DNA from: RYN-230 sp963711705
Lineage (GTDB): Bacteria; Actinomycetota; Actinomycetes; Streptosporangiales; Streptosporangiaceae
Direction: 5' to 3'
NCBI GenBank assembly: GCA_963711705.1
Contig: CAVQFM010000019.1
Coordinates: 372,001 to 436,000 of the forward strand
Length of the DNA: 64,000 nt
Shown here piece by piece: positions 7,972 to 16,982 of the stretch (position 1 is the first letter of the stretch; each line of letters starts with the position of its first letter). Under the pieces are notes generated by a model. It was not told the DNA's origin. It did no database searches and saw only the letters and a list, made by a program, of their open reading frames with translations. Position numbers and translations under genes: made by a program.

Positions 7972-8616
7972 ATGAATCGTCTTCCCAGCATCGTCCGGCA
8001 GCACATCGCGGCACTGCGCTTGCTCCTGGTCTTCACGGTGCTTACCGGGCTCATCTACCCAGTGGCCATGTGGGGCGTGGCCCAGGGCGCATTCCACCAC
8101 CAGGCCAACGGTTCCCTGGTCAGCTACCAGGGCCGGGTGGTCGGGTCCAGCCTGCTGTGCCAGGAGTTCACCGACGCCAAGGGGAACCCGCTGCCACAGT
8201 ACTTCCAGCCGCGGCCGTCCGCGGCGATCAACCCGGAGGCCAACCCCAAGCACGACTTCGGCTGCGATCCCACGTACTCGGCGGCGTCGAACCTGGGGCC
8301 GAACAATCCCACCCTTATCCAGCAGATCAAGCAGCGGCAGAAGCAGTACGCCGCGCTCAATCACGTGAAGATCTCCAGCATCCCGCCCGACGCGGTGACC
8401 GCCTCCGGCTCCGGCCTGGACCCGGCCATCTCGCCGCAGAACGCCTACCTGCAGATCAACCGGGTGGCGGCGGCGCGGCACGCCAGCCCGGCCGCGGTCC
8501 GGGCACTGGTCACCCGGTTCGTCCAGGGCCGCACGCTCGGGTTCCTGGGCGAGCCCACGGTGAACGTGCTGACCCTGAATATCGCCCTCGACCAGCAGTT
8601 CCCGGCTGGACACTGA
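7972..8616 (+). CDS. kdpC: K+-transporting ATPase subunit KdpC
   Basis: The protein has 214 residues: one N-terminal membrane helix (RLLLVFTVLTGLIYPVAMWG) followed by an extracytoplasmic domain with LVSYQGRVVGSSLLCQEF and the conserved SASNLGPNNPTL, ASGSGLDPAISPQNAYLQ and GEPTVNVLTLNIALD stretches typical of KdpC. KdpC helps assemble the complex and supports high-affinity K+ uptake. It is seven bases behind kdpB and eight bases ahead of the first response regulator, so the structural and regulatory genes appear to form one transcription unit. Confidence 0.96.
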   Translation: MNRLPSIVRQHIAALRLLLVFTVLTGLIYPVAMWGVAQGAFHHQANGSLVSYQGRVVGSSLLCQEFTDAKGNPLPQYFQPRPSAAINPEANPKHDFGCDPTYSAASNLGPNNPTLIQQIKQRQKQYAALNHVKISSIPPDAVTASGSGLDPAISPQNAYLQINRVAAARHASPAAVRALVTRFVQGRTLGFLGEPTVNVLTLNIALDQQFPAGH

Positions 8617-8624
8617 GGCGCCAG

Positions 8625-9374
8625 ATGAGCGCGATCGCGGGCGCCCCGGAGCAGGACCCGGGCGCGCCCGCGCGCGTCACCCGGGGCCGCATCCTGCTGG
8701 TCGAGGACGAGCCGGCGCTGATCCGGGCGCTGCGGATCAACCTGCGGGCCCGCCACTACGAGGTGGAGACGGCCAGCGCCGGGCGGGCCGCGCTGGCCGT
8801 GGCCGCGCGGCGCCCGCCCGACGCGGTCATCCTCGACCTGGGCCTGCCCGACATGGACGGCATCGAGGTGATCCGGGAACTGCGGCACTGGTCCCGGGCC
8901 CCGGTCATCGTGCTGTCCGGCCGGGCCGGGCCCGGCGACAAGATCGGCGCCCTCGACGCGGGCGCGGACGACTACGTCAGCAAGCCGTTCTCCATGGAGG
9001 AACTGCTGGCCCGGCTGCGGGCCGTGCTGCGCCGCGAGGACTCCGGGCCGCAGGGCCCGGTGGTGCGGATCGGCCACTGCGAGGTGGACTTCGCCGCGCA
9101 CATCGCAACCCGGCAGGCCGACCCCGGGGCGGACCCGGTTCCGGTGCGGCTCACCCCGACCGAGTGGCGGCTGCTGGAGATGCTGGTCCGCCATCCCGGC
9201 CAGCTGGTCGGCTCGGCCCGGCTGCTCACCGAGGTGTGGGGGCCAGGCGTCGAGGACAGCACCCACTACCTGCGCTTCCACATGGCCGGGCTGCGCCGGA
9301 AACTGGAGGACGACCCGGCCCGGCCCCGGCACCTGCTCACCGAGCCGGGCATGGGCTACCGCTTCCAGCCGTGA
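8625..9374 (+). CDS. kdpE: KdpE-type OmpR-family response regulator (first copy)
   Basis: The protein has 249 residues. The receiver domain (about residues 24-140) has the acidic pair in LVEDEP, the phospho-acceptor in VILDLGLPDMDGIEV and the lysine in DDYVSKPF. The C-terminal winged helix has LTPTEWRLLEMLVRHPGQ and ends LTEPGMGYRFQP, like KdpE. A 20-residue Ala/Pro/Gly-rich extension precedes the receiver. It sits between kdpC and kdpD, an unusual position for kdpE, and a close paralog follows kdpD. It probably activates the kdp promoter after phosphorylation by KdpD. Confidence 0.9.
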   Translation: MSAIAGAPEQDPGAPARVTRGRILLVEDEPALIRALRINLRARHYEVETASAGRAALAVAARRPPDAVILDLGLPDMDGIEVIRELRHWSRAPVIVLSGRAGPGDKIGALDAGADDYVSKPFSMEELLARLRAVLRREDSGPQGPVVRIGHCEVDFAAHIATRQADPGADPVPVRLTPTEWRLLEMLVRHPGQLVGSARLLTEVWGPGVEDSTHYLRFHMAGLRRKLEDDPARPRHLLTEPGMGYRFQP

Positions 9375-9401
9375 ATACCAGGTCACCAGGACTGGCACAC
9401 T

Positions 9402-12065
9402 ATGGATGACCTCAGTAACGGGGAGATGATGAGCGAGCAGGAGCGCGGCGAGCCGGAACGCGGCCAGCTCCGGATCTATCTCGGTGCCGCGGCTGGCGCC
9501 GGCAAGACCTTCGACATGCTCAGCGAGGGGCACCGGCGAGCCGAGCGCGGCGCCGACGTGGTCGTGGCGTTCGTGGAGACACACGGCAGGCCGCACACTG
9601 CGGCCCTGCTGGACGGCCTGGAGATCATTCCCCGCGCCCAGGTCTCCTACCGGGGCACGAGCTTCGAGGAGATGGATCTCGATGCCGTACTGGCCCGCAA
9701 GCCCGAGATCGCGCTGGTCGATGAGTTCGCGCACACCAACGTGCCCGGGTCGCGCCACGCCAAGCGCTGGCAGGACGTCGAGGAACTGCTGGCCGCCGGC
9801 ATCGAAGTCATCTCCAACGTCAACATCCAGCATCTGGAATCACTGAACGACGTCGTCCAGAAGATCACCGGTGTACCGCAGCGGGAGACCGTCCCGGACG
9901 CCGTGGTCCGCGCGGCCGACCAGGTCGAGCTCGTCGACATCACCCCGGAGGCGCTGCGCCGCCGGATGGCGCACGGGAACATCTACCCGCCGGAGAAAAT
10001 CGACGCGGCGCTGACCAACTACTTCCGCACCGGCAACCTCACCGCGCTGCGCGAGCTGGCCCTGCTCTGGCTGGCCGACAAGGTGGACGAGGGCCTGCAG
10101 CGGTACCGGGCGGCGCACGGCATCAAGGGCACCTGGGAGGCCCGCGAACGGGTGGTGGTCGCGCTGACCGGCGGCCAGGAGGGGGAGCAGCTGATCCGCC
10201 GCGCAGCGCGGATCGCCGCCCGGTCCACCGGCGGAGACCTGCTCGCCGTGCACGTGACCCGGTCCGACGGGCTGACCGGCGCGAACCCGTCGGCCCTGGC
10301 TGAGCAGCGCAGGCTCACCGAATCGCTCGGCGGCACCTACCACCAGGTGATAGGCGACAACATCCCGGAGGCGCTGCTCAGCTTCGCGCATGCCGAGAAC
10401 GCCACCCAGCTGGTGCTCGGCGCCAGCCGCCGCTCCTGGCTGTCCGCCCTGCTCACCGGGCCCGGGACCACCGCGCGGACCATCCGCGGCTCAGGCGACA
10501 TCGACGTGCATATCGTGACCCATTCGCGGATGGGCCGCGGCCGCGGGCTGCCCCGGTCCCGCGGTGGCCTGACGCTGCGCCGCCGGCTCATGGGATACGC
10601 GCTGGCCGTAGTGCTCAGCCCACTGCTCACGCTCGCGCTGGTCAGCCTGCGTGGCGAGCTCAACCTGACCAGCGACGTGCTGGCCTTCCTGGTGGCGGTC
10701 ATCCTGGTCGCGCTGGTCGGCGGGTTCGCGCCGGCCATCCTGGTCGCGGTGGCCGGATCACTGCTGCTTAACTACTACTTCACCCCGCCGGTGCATAAGT
10801 TCACGATCGCCGAGGCCAACAACGCCCTCGCCCTCGGCGTATTCGTCGTGGTGGCCCTGCTGGTCAGCTCGGTGGTGGACACCGCGGCCCGGCGCACCCG
10901 GCAGGCGGCCCGGGCCAGCGCGGAGTCCGAACTGCTGGTGACCACGGCCGGAAGTGTGCTGCGCGGCCAGCGGGCGGTGGAGGCGGTGCTGGACCGGGTG
11001 CGCGAGGCATTCGGCATGGAATCGGTCACGCTGCTGGAGTGCGGGCAAGTCCAGGGCACCGCGGCCCACGGCCCGACGACCGGCTGGCAGGTCGTGGCGC
11101 ACTCGGGCGAGCCGCCGGTCACCCGGCCCACCGATGCCGACGTCGAGGTGCCGGTGGCCGAGACGCTGTCCCTGGCGCTGCGCGGGCGCTCCCTGCCCGC
11201 GTCCGACCGCCGGGTTCTCGGCGCGTTCGCCGCCTATGCCGCGGTCGCCCTGGAGCAGCAGCGGCTGGCCGCGGAAGCGGAGGCGGCCCGGCCGATCGCC
11301 GAGGCGGACCGGATGCGCACCGCGCTGCTGGCCGCGGTCAGCCACGACCTGCGCACCCCGCTGGCCTCGGCCAAGGCCGCGGTGACCAGCCTCCGGTCGG
11401 CCGATGTGAAGTGGGGCAAGGAGGATCGCGAAGAGCTGCTGGAAACCGCGGACGAGTCCCTGGACCGGCTCACCCACCTGGTGGACAACCTGCTGGACAT
11501 GAGCAGGCTGCAGGCCGGCGCGCTGTCGGTGTTCCCCCGCCCGGCCGGGCTGGAGGAGATCGTCGCCCGGGCCCTCGACGACCTCGGGGCCCCGGGCCAC
11601 GCGGTGACTCCGGACATTCCCGATGACCTGCCCGAGGTCCGGGTCGATCCGGCCATCCTGGAGCGGGTCATCGTGAACCTGACCCAGAACGCGCTGCGCT
11701 ACTCCCCGCAGGACAAGCCGCCGCTGCTCACCGCGAGCACCCTCGGCGAGCGGGTCGAACTGCGCGTGGTGGACCGCGGGCCAGGCGTGCCCAGGGCGCA
11801 CCGGGACCGGATATTCGTGCCCTTCCAGCGGCTCGGCGACACCGACAACACGACCGGGGTGGGCCTCGGCCTGGCCCTGTCCCGCGGGCTCACCGAGGCG
11901 ATGGGCGGCACGCTGGAGCCGGAGGAAACTCCCGGTGGCGGGATGACCATGGTGCTGTCGCTGCCCGCGGTGCCCCGGCCGGACCAGCCTGGCGGCCCTG
12001 GCACCACGGAGCGCCAGGAGGTCACCGGGCCTGCCCTGGGGGAACCCGTATCCGATGGGCTGTGA
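9402..12065 (+). CDS. kdpD: Osmosensitive K+ channel sensor histidine kinase KdpD
   Basis: The protein is about 887 residues. The N-terminal KdpD domain has the Walker-like LGAAAGAGKTFDML, then a universal-stress-protein domain (ERVVVALTGGQEGEQLIRRA, LVLGASRRSWLSALL), four membrane helices of DUF4118 (about residues 395-500), a GAF-like segment, the phospho-histidine box AAVSHDLRTPLASAKAA and an HATPase domain (NLTQNALRYSP, GVGLGLALSRGL). In characterised species KdpD senses K+ status and phosphorylates KdpE. ATG 9402 lacks a ribosome site; GGGGAG at 9419-9424 favours ATG 9426 or 9429, shortening the protein by eight or nine residues. Confidence 0.95.
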   Translation: MDDLSNGEMMSEQERGEPERGQLRIYLGAAAGAGKTFDMLSEGHRRAERGADVVVAFVETHGRPHTAALLDGLEIIPRAQVSYRGTSFEEMDLDAVLARKPEIALVDEFAHTNVPGSRHAKRWQDVEELLAAGIEVISNVNIQHLESLNDVVQKITGVPQRETVPDAVVRAADQVELVDITPEALRRRMAHGNIYPPEKIDAALTNYFRTGNLTALRELALLWLADKVDEGLQRYRAAHGIKGTWEARERVVVALTGGQEGEQLIRRAARIAARSTGGDLLAVHVTRSDGLTGANPSALAEQRRLTESLGGTYHQVIGDNIPEALLSFAHAENATQLVLGASRRSWLSALLTGPGTTARTIRGSGDIDVHIVTHSRMGRGRGLPRSRGGLTLRRRLMGYALAVVLSPLLTLALVSLRGELNLTSDVLAFLVAVILVALVGGFAPAILVAVAGSLLLNYYFTPPVHKFTIAEANNALALGVFVVVALLVSSVVDTAARRTRQAARASAESELLVTTAGSVLRGQRAVEAVLDRVREAFGMESVTLLECGQVQGTAAHGPTTGWQVVAHSGEPPVTRPTDADVEVPVAETLSLALRGRSLPASDRRVLGAFAAYAAVALEQQRLAAEAEAARPIAEADRMRTALLAAVSHDLRTPLASAKAAVTSLRSADVKWGKEDREELLETADESLDRLTHLVDNLLDMSRLQAGALSVFPRPAGLEEIVARALDDLGAPGHAVTPDIPDDLPEVRVDPAILERVIVNLTQNALRYSPQDKPPLLTASTLGERVELRVVDRGPGVPRAHRDRIFVPFQRLGDTDNTTGVGLGLALSRGLTEAMGGTLEPEETPGGGMTMVLSLPAVPRPDQPGGPGTTERQEVTGPALGEPVSDGL

Positions 12066-12083
12066 GCCTGGCAGGCTGGTTGG

Positions 12084-12803
12084 GTGACCCGCATCCTGGT
12101 AATCGACGACGAACCGCAGATCCTGCGGGCGCTGCGGATCAACCTGCGGGTCCGCAACTACGAGGTGGACACCGCGGCCACCGGCACGCAGGCCCTGCAG
12201 GTGGCGGCCCGGCACCCACCCGACCTGGTCATCCTGGATCTGGGCCTGCCCGACCTGGACGGCGTGGAGGTCATCGAGGGACTGCGCGGCTGGTCGCAGG
12301 CGCCGATCATCGTGCTGTCCGGGCGCGCGGACAGCACCGACAAGGTGCAGGCGCTGGACGCGGGCGCCGATGACTACGTGACCAAGCCGTTCGGCATGGA
12401 GGAACTGCTGGCCCGGATGCGGGCCGTGGTGCGCCGGACGGTCCCGGAAACCGCGGAGCCGCAGGTCCGGCTCGGCGATCTGGTCGTCGATCTCGCCGCC
12501 AAGCAGGTCACCAGGGACGGCGCGGCGGACACCAGCCCGGCCAGCATCCGGCTCACCCCGACCGAGTGGCACCTGCTGGAGGTCCTGCTGCGCAACCCGG
12601 GCAAGCTGCTGAGCCAGCGCCAGCTGCTGACCGAGGTGTGGGGCCCGGGGTACGCGGACGCCGCCGGGAATCTCCGGCTGTACATGGCGCAGCTGCGGCG
12701 CAAGCTGGAACCCGACCCGGCGCGGCCGCGCTGGCTGCTCACCGAGCCGGGCATGGGCTACCGGTACCAGCCCGGCCCGGAGCCCGCGCCAGCGGCTGGT
12801 TAG
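12084..12803 (+). CDS. kdpE: KdpE-type response regulator (second copy)
   Basis: GTG 12084 starts a 239-residue OmpR-family regulator: receiver with LVIDDEPQILRALRINLRVR, phospho-aspartate in VILDLGLPDLDGVEV and lysine in DDYVTKPFG; winged helix with LTPTEWHLLEVLLRNPGK and the tail LTEPGMGYRYQP. It closely resembles the copy at 8625, including RALRINLR, so the two are paralogs flanking kdpD. It lies 18 bases after kdpD, the usual position of kdpE. Which copy is the true partner of KdpD, or whether both are, cannot be told from sequence. Confidence 0.92.
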   Translation: MTRILVIDDEPQILRALRINLRVRNYEVDTAATGTQALQVAARHPPDLVILDLGLPDLDGVEVIEGLRGWSQAPIIVLSGRADSTDKVQALDAGADDYVTKPFGMEELLARMRAVVRRTVPETAEPQVRLGDLVVDLAAKQVTRDGAADTSPASIRLTPTEWHLLEVLLRNPGKLLSQRQLLTEVWGPGYADAAGNLRLYMAQLRRKLEPDPARPRWLLTEPGMGYRYQPGPEPAPAAG

Positions 12804-12816
12804 GTACGCTGCGCCG

Positions 12817-13326
12817 GTGGAACCCGAACTGGCCGAGGTGCGCTACAGCAAGTGGGGCGGCATCGACCACTGGCACTTCACCATGCAGCGGCTCGGCGAG
12901 GACCAGTTCGGCTGGTGGTTCTTTGGCCGGCAGGGCATTCCCATCCAGCGGGCCGCCGAGCCGCCGGTCACCCAGCGGCATGATTTCGTCCTGCTGGTCC
13001 CGGCGGTGGGCGACTGGACCGCCTGCTTCAACGCCGAGACCGAGATGGAGATCTACGCCGACGTGACCACCCGCCCGGTGGTCACCGCCGGCCAGGTGAC
13101 CGCGGTCGACCTGGACCTGGATGTGATCCGGTTCACCGGCGGGCGGGTCGAGGTGCTCGACGAGGACGAGTTCGCCGAGCACCAGGTCCAGCTGGGCTAC
13201 CCGGCCGAGCTGATCGCCCAGGCCCGGGCCACCTGCGACGAGCTGGTCAGCGCCGTGTCACAGTACACCGAGCCGTTCGGCCAGGCCGGCCACAGCTGGC
13301 TGGCCCAGGCCCGCGCCGCCCGCTGA
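12817..13326 (+). CDS. DUF402 domain protein
   Basis: GTG 12817 starts a 169-residue protein with the DUF402 fold signature: a beta-rich region with FVLLVPAVGDWTACFNAETE, EIYADVTT and DLDLDVIRF, then DEDEFAEHQVQLGYP and a C-terminal helix. DUF402 proteins include FomD-like nucleoside-phosphate hydrolases that need divalent metals; the conserved D/E pattern (VDLDLDVI, DEDE) fits, but the substrate is unknown. The gene is 13 bases after the second kdpE, so it may be co-transcribed with kdp, although no functional link is evident. Confidence 0.8.
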   Translation: MEPELAEVRYSKWGGIDHWHFTMQRLGEDQFGWWFFGRQGIPIQRAAEPPVTQRHDFVLLVPAVGDWTACFNAETEMEIYADVTTRPVVTAGQVTAVDLDLDVIRFTGGRVEVLDEDEFAEHQVQLGYPAELIAQARATCDELVSAVSQYTEPFGQAGHSWLAQARAAR

Positions 13327-13346
13327 CCGGCAGCGACCAGGCCGGG

Positions 13347-13973
13347 TCAGCCGCGGATCTGCTCGCGGACCGCCGCGGTGACCTGCTCAGCGCGGCCGAT
13401 GATGTCCTCCGCCTTGGCCGCCTCGCCGATCATCTCCAGGCTGGCCTGCTCGTCGGTCAGCCCAGCCAGGTTGGCTTCCACGTTGACCCGGGCGGTGGCC
13501 GCGGCGGCCCGGGCCGACTCCGCGGCCGCGGCCACATCACTGAGCACGCTGCGGTTGCCGATGACGGCCAGCGCCTCGGCCAGGTCGACCACCATCCCGG
13601 CCACGCTGATCACCTGGGCAGGCGGCCAGGCCGCGTTGGCCAGCGCCTGGCCGATGGCGGCCGAGCGGGCGGCCTGCTCTTCCCCGGTGGACCTGGGCAG
13701 CCGGTAGGCGTCGGCGACCGCGCCGAACGCCTCCACGTCGGCCTCGGCCAGCCGCACGGCGATCGTCCGCAGCTCGTCCACCTCGGTGATGACCCGGCTG
13801 ATCGTCACCTGGTGGTCGGCGTACTTCTCGCCGGTGGTGTACCGGGCCACCATGCCGAGCAGGGCCGCACCCTGCGCGGCGAGCAGCGCCGCGGCCGCGC
13901 CACCGCCGGGGGCCGGCACGCGCTCGGCCAGCTGATCCAGGAAATCGCCGATCTTCTCATCACGGATGGCCAC
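13347..13973 (-). CDS. Cyclodeaminase/cyclohydrolase family protein (FTCD_C)
   Basis: The 208-residue all-helical protein begins near KIGDFLDQLAERVPAPGGGA, the hallmark of the formiminotetrahydrofolate cyclodeaminase C-terminal family (folate cyclodeaminase or methenyl-THF cyclohydrolase activity in known members). It continues with AALLGMVARYTTGEKY, AFGAVADAYRLPR and VEANLAGL. I chose GTG 13973, which has GGAGG ten bases upstream. It is convergent with the DUF402 gene and divergent from the TetR gene at 14067, with a 93-base intergenic region. The actual one-carbon role here is inferred from the family only. Confidence 0.85.
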   Translation of the reverse strand: MAIRDEKIGDFLDQLAERVPAPGGGAAAALLAAQGAALLGMVARYTTGEKYADHQVTISRVITEVDELRTIAVRLAEADVEAFGAVADAYRLPRSTGEEQAARSAAIGQALANAAWPPAQVISVAGMVVDLAEALAVIGNRSVLSDVAAAAESARAAAATARVNVEANLAGLTDEQASLEMIGEAAKAEDIIGRAEQVTAAVREQIRG

Positions 13974-14066
13974 GCCCCGATCCTCCCACGCCGGCCGCGC
14001 CGGCCGCGCCGCCAGGACAGCCGGCCGCTGCGTTGACCCGGGCGGCCCGCGGACTAAGGTGACCGC

Positions 14067-14672
14067 GTGACGGTCGGCGCGGCACAGCACGGACGGCCCC
14101 GCGATCCCGGGGTGGACCGGCGGGTCGCGGACGCGGCGATCGCGCTGTTCGGCGAGGCCGGCTGGGCCGGCTTCAGCGTGGAAGCGGTGGCCAAACGGGC
14201 CGCGGTCGGCAAGGCCTCCATCTACCTTCGCTGGCACACCAAGGAAGACCTGCTGGTCGAGGCGCTGCGGCAGCGGGTGGGGGTGATCGCCGACGTGGAC
14301 ACCGGGACGCTGCGCGACGACCTCATCCAGCTGGCCCGCCAGGTACTCGGCCTGTACCTGGGCGACGCCGGGCGGGCGGCGCTGCGCCTGGGCCTGGACG
14401 GCGCCCAGATCCCGGGGCTGGCCGGGCAGCTCGCCGCGCTGCGCACGTCCGAGGTGCTGGCCGCCCGGGGCATCGTGCACCGCGGGATCCGGCGGGGCGA
14501 GATCCCGGCCAGCACGTCAGTCACCCTGCTGCTGGACACGCTGGTCGGCGGGGCGACGATTCACGTGCAGAGCACGCCGCCCGAGCGGTGGGACGCATTG
14601 CGGGAGGACACCGCCAGCTACGCCGAGCAGCTGGTCAACTTCCTGCTGGCCGCCGTGCACGCGGCCGGGTGA
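14067..14672 (+). CDS. TetR-family regulator
   Basis: The 201-residue protein has an N-terminal helix-turn-helix: VDRRVADAAIALFGEAGWAG, then FSVEAVAKRAAVGKASIYLRWHTKEDLLVEALR. The ligand-binding half contains a TetR_C-type region ending in VNFLLAAVHAAG. GTG 14067 starts it; DNA-binding residues begin about 20 codons later, as usual. It is divergent from the cyclodeaminase gene and convergent, with a 13-base gap, to the KimA-like permease gene. Its target is unknown; the shared 93-base divergent region is the first place to look. Confidence 0.85.
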   Translation: MTVGAAQHGRPRDPGVDRRVADAAIALFGEAGWAGFSVEAVAKRAAVGKASIYLRWHTKEDLLVEALRQRVGVIADVDTGTLRDDLIQLARQVLGLYLGDAGRAALRLGLDGAQIPGLAGQLAALRTSEVLAARGIVHRGIRRGEIPASTSVTLLLDTLVGGATIHVQSTPPERWDALREDTASYAEQLVNFLLAAVHAAG

Positions 14673-14685
14673 TCCGGGAACACGA

Positions 14686-16563
14686 TCAGGCCGGCCGGCG
14701 GTCAGCCGCCGGGACCGGGCCTGGTTCCTCGTCCGGTGCCAGGTGGGCCAGCCGGAAGCGGAGCCGGCAGATCACCACGTTGTCGGTGCCGCTGGTGATG
14801 GCCCGGCTCAGCACCGCGCCGCGCTGGTTGTGCAGGAACCACCGCCACCAGTGCTCCGGCTGCACCTCGGGGATCAGCACCACCACCCGCCGGTGCAGGT
14901 CCTCCTGCTCCCGCGCCCGCACGTAGGCCACTACGGCCGGGCCCAGCGACCGGTTCTCCGGGTACAGGCTGACCAGCGGCACACCCGGGCGCCAGGCGTC
15001 CCACTCGGCGTGGAACCGCGCGTCGTGTTCCCGGGAAGCGGGGTCGCCGTAGCACACGGTGACCGCGATGACCTCGTCGGCCAGGGACAGTCCCGCCGAC
15101 ACGCCTTCCCGGGTCAGCCGGGACATGCCCGGGACCGGCACCACGGCCAGCGCTCTGGTCCGTTCCGGCGGATCCGGCATCTTGCCCAGCTCCAGCCGCA
15201 CGCCGATCTCGTCATAGGCCCGGTGGATGCGGGTGAACCAGACGACGAGCAGCGGGATCACGACCACGATCAGCCAGGCGCCCTCGGTGAACTTGCTGAT
15301 CAGTTCGACCGCGAGCGCGGCGGTGGTCAGCACCGCACCCAGCCCGTTGATGAACGCCCGGTGGGCCCAGCCGGGGCCATGCTGCTCGTGCCAGTGCCGG
15401 ACCATGCCCACCTGGGACAGGGTGAACCCGACGAACACCCCGATGGCGAACAACGGCACCAGCTTCTGCGTGTCACCCCGCGCGGCGACCAGCAGCGCCG
15501 CCGCGGCCACCGCGAGCACGCTGATCCCGTACCGGTACACCTGCCGCTCGGCGCGCAGCGCGAACATGTGCGGCAGGAAGTTGTCCTTGGCCAGCAGGCT
15601 GGCCAGCACCGGCAGCCCGCCGAACGAGGTGTTGGCGGCCAGCGCGAGCAGCACCGTGGTGATCAGCTGGACCGCGTAAAAGGCAAAATTATGCCCAACG
15701 GCGGCCACGGTCAGCTGGGCCAGCGTCGTCTCGGTGGGCGACGGGGTGGCATGGAACTTACGGATCAGCACGGCGATGCCGATCAGCATCAGGCCGAGAA
15801 TGATGCCCAGCATCATCTCGGTGTGCTGGGCCCGGCGGGCGCGCGGCCTCCGGAACTGGGGTACCGCGTTCGCGATCGCCTCCACCCCGGTGAGGGCCGC
15901 GCACCCGGACGCGAACGCGCGCAGCAGCAGCAGGATCCCGACCGACTCGGCCGTGGCCGGCAGGTGGCCGGACGGGGCCACGGCCGGGTGGGACCGGATC
16001 AGCCCGCCGGCGATGACGACCGCGATGGCGAAGATGAACAGCAGCGTGGGCACGATGAAGACCCGGGCTGATTCGGCCGCGCCCAGGAAGTTGATCCCGG
16101 TGATCACGGCCAGCACAGCCAGGCACAGCCAGACCCGGCTGCCGTACAGGACCGGGAAGGCGGATGTCAGCGCGGCTACTCCGGCAGACACCCCGACTGC
16201 GGCGTTAAGTATGTAATCGACAGTGAGCGATGCGGCCGCGACCAGGCTGGGCACGCGGCCGAGGTGCCGGCCCGCGACCGCGTAGGCGCCGCCACCATTC
16301 GGGAACGCGGCGATCACCTGCCGGTAGGAGATCACCAGCACGGTAAGCAGCACCACGATCGCGAGCGTGACCGGGAGGGTGTAGTCCAGCCCCACCGTGC
16401 CGGCCGCGGCCAGCACGATGACGATGGCCTCGGGACCGTAGGCCACCGAGGACAGTGCGTCGAGGGAGAGTGCGGCCAGCCCTTCGAGGGCGGTCAGCCG
16501 GTGCCGGTCTTCGCCGTGATCCTGTGCCGCGGGCGAGTCCGGGGTGGCATCACGGACCGTCAT
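14686..16563 (-). CDS. KimA-like APC-superfamily permease (probable K+/H+ symporter)
   Basis: The 625-residue protein has about 12 membrane helices and a cytosolic C-terminal domain. The N-terminal LSLDALSSVAYGPEAIVIVL, SYRQVIAAFPNGGGAY and LTVDYILNAAVGVSAG match the KimA (YdaO) family of c-di-AMP-regulated K+ importers, and the C-terminal USP-like part with VLIPEVQPEHWWRWFLHNQ and DNVVICRLRFRL also matches KimA. It would import K+ with protons. Finding it two genes from the kdp locus strengthens a K+ role. Membership of other APC amino-acid permeases cannot be fully excluded. GGGGGACAGG precedes the ATG. Confidence 0.75.
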   Translation of the reverse strand: MTVRDATPDSPAAQDHGEDRHRLTALEGLAALSLDALSSVAYGPEAIVIVLAAAGTVGLDYTLPVTLAIVVLLTVLVISYRQVIAAFPNGGGAYAVAGRHLGRVPSLVAAASLTVDYILNAAVGVSAGVAALTSAFPVLYGSRVWLCLAVLAVITGINFLGAAESARVFIVPTLLFIFAIAVVIAGGLIRSHPAVAPSGHLPATAESVGILLLLRAFASGCAALTGVEAIANAVPQFRRPRARRAQHTEMMLGIILGLMLIGIAVLIRKFHATPSPTETTLAQLTVAAVGHNFAFYAVQLITTVLLALAANTSFGGLPVLASLLAKDNFLPHMFALRAERQVYRYGISVLAVAAAALLVAARGDTQKLVPLFAIGVFVGFTLSQVGMVRHWHEQHGPGWAHRAFINGLGAVLTTAALAVELISKFTEGAWLIVVVIPLLVVWFTRIHRAYDEIGVRLELGKMPDPPERTRALAVVPVPGMSRLTREGVSAGLSLADEVIAVTVCYGDPASREHDARFHAEWDAWRPGVPLVSLYPENRSLGPAVVAYVRAREQEDLHRRVVVLIPEVQPEHWWRWFLHNQRGAVLSRAITSGTDNVVICRLRFRLAHLAPDEEPGPVPAADRRPA

Positions 16564-16694
16564 GACTGCCCATCCTGTCCCCCTGGTATGACAGGTCCGG
16601 AATGCCGTACTGGCTTTCTTTCCCTGATGCAGGGGCGGTCACGCCGGGCAGCCCCCCAGGTGCTGGGCCGCAGCCCGGGACGGTCAGCCGGGGG

Positions 16695-16883
16695 CTAGCC
16701 GATGACCAGCAGGGCGATCAGGAACAGCACGATCGCGACACCGATCACGACCGCCGCGAGGATGGCCACCCGGTTGCGCGGCGCGCGCATCGCCCACGGT
16801 GACTGGTCGGCACCGGGACGCCCGTCCGCGAACGCGCGGAACTGGGCGGTGCTGGCGGACGGGTCGGGTTCGGGATTACCCAT
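16695..16883 (-). CDS. Small C-terminally anchored membrane protein (62 aa)
   Basis: The protein begins MGNPEPDPSASTAQFRAF, has a basic stretch (MRAPRNR) and ends in a single helix, VAILAAVVIGVAIVLFLIAL, close to the C-terminus. On the minus strand TACAGT lies seven bases before the ATG, the spacing expected of a leaderless transcript; GTG 16892 is an in-frame alternative. It precedes the KimA-like gene on the same strand by 131 bases. No known family is recognised. Confidence 0.6.
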   Translation of the reverse strand: MGNPEPDPSASTAQFRAFADGRPGADQSPWAMRAPRNRVAILAAVVIGVAIVLFLIALLVIG

Positions 16884-16982
16884 GGCTGGCACTGTAGCGG
16901 CCCTGACCTGGTCATCGCGGGGGTTATTACGGATTCGGGGCGAATTTGCCAGCCCTGGCGGGCGGCCGGCGGGCGTGCCTGA

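Noticed and set aside
16564..16694. Riboswitch before the KimA-like gene
   Set aside because: The 131-base leader has G/C-rich stems but no recognisable consensus; nothing beyond a ribosome site can be supported.
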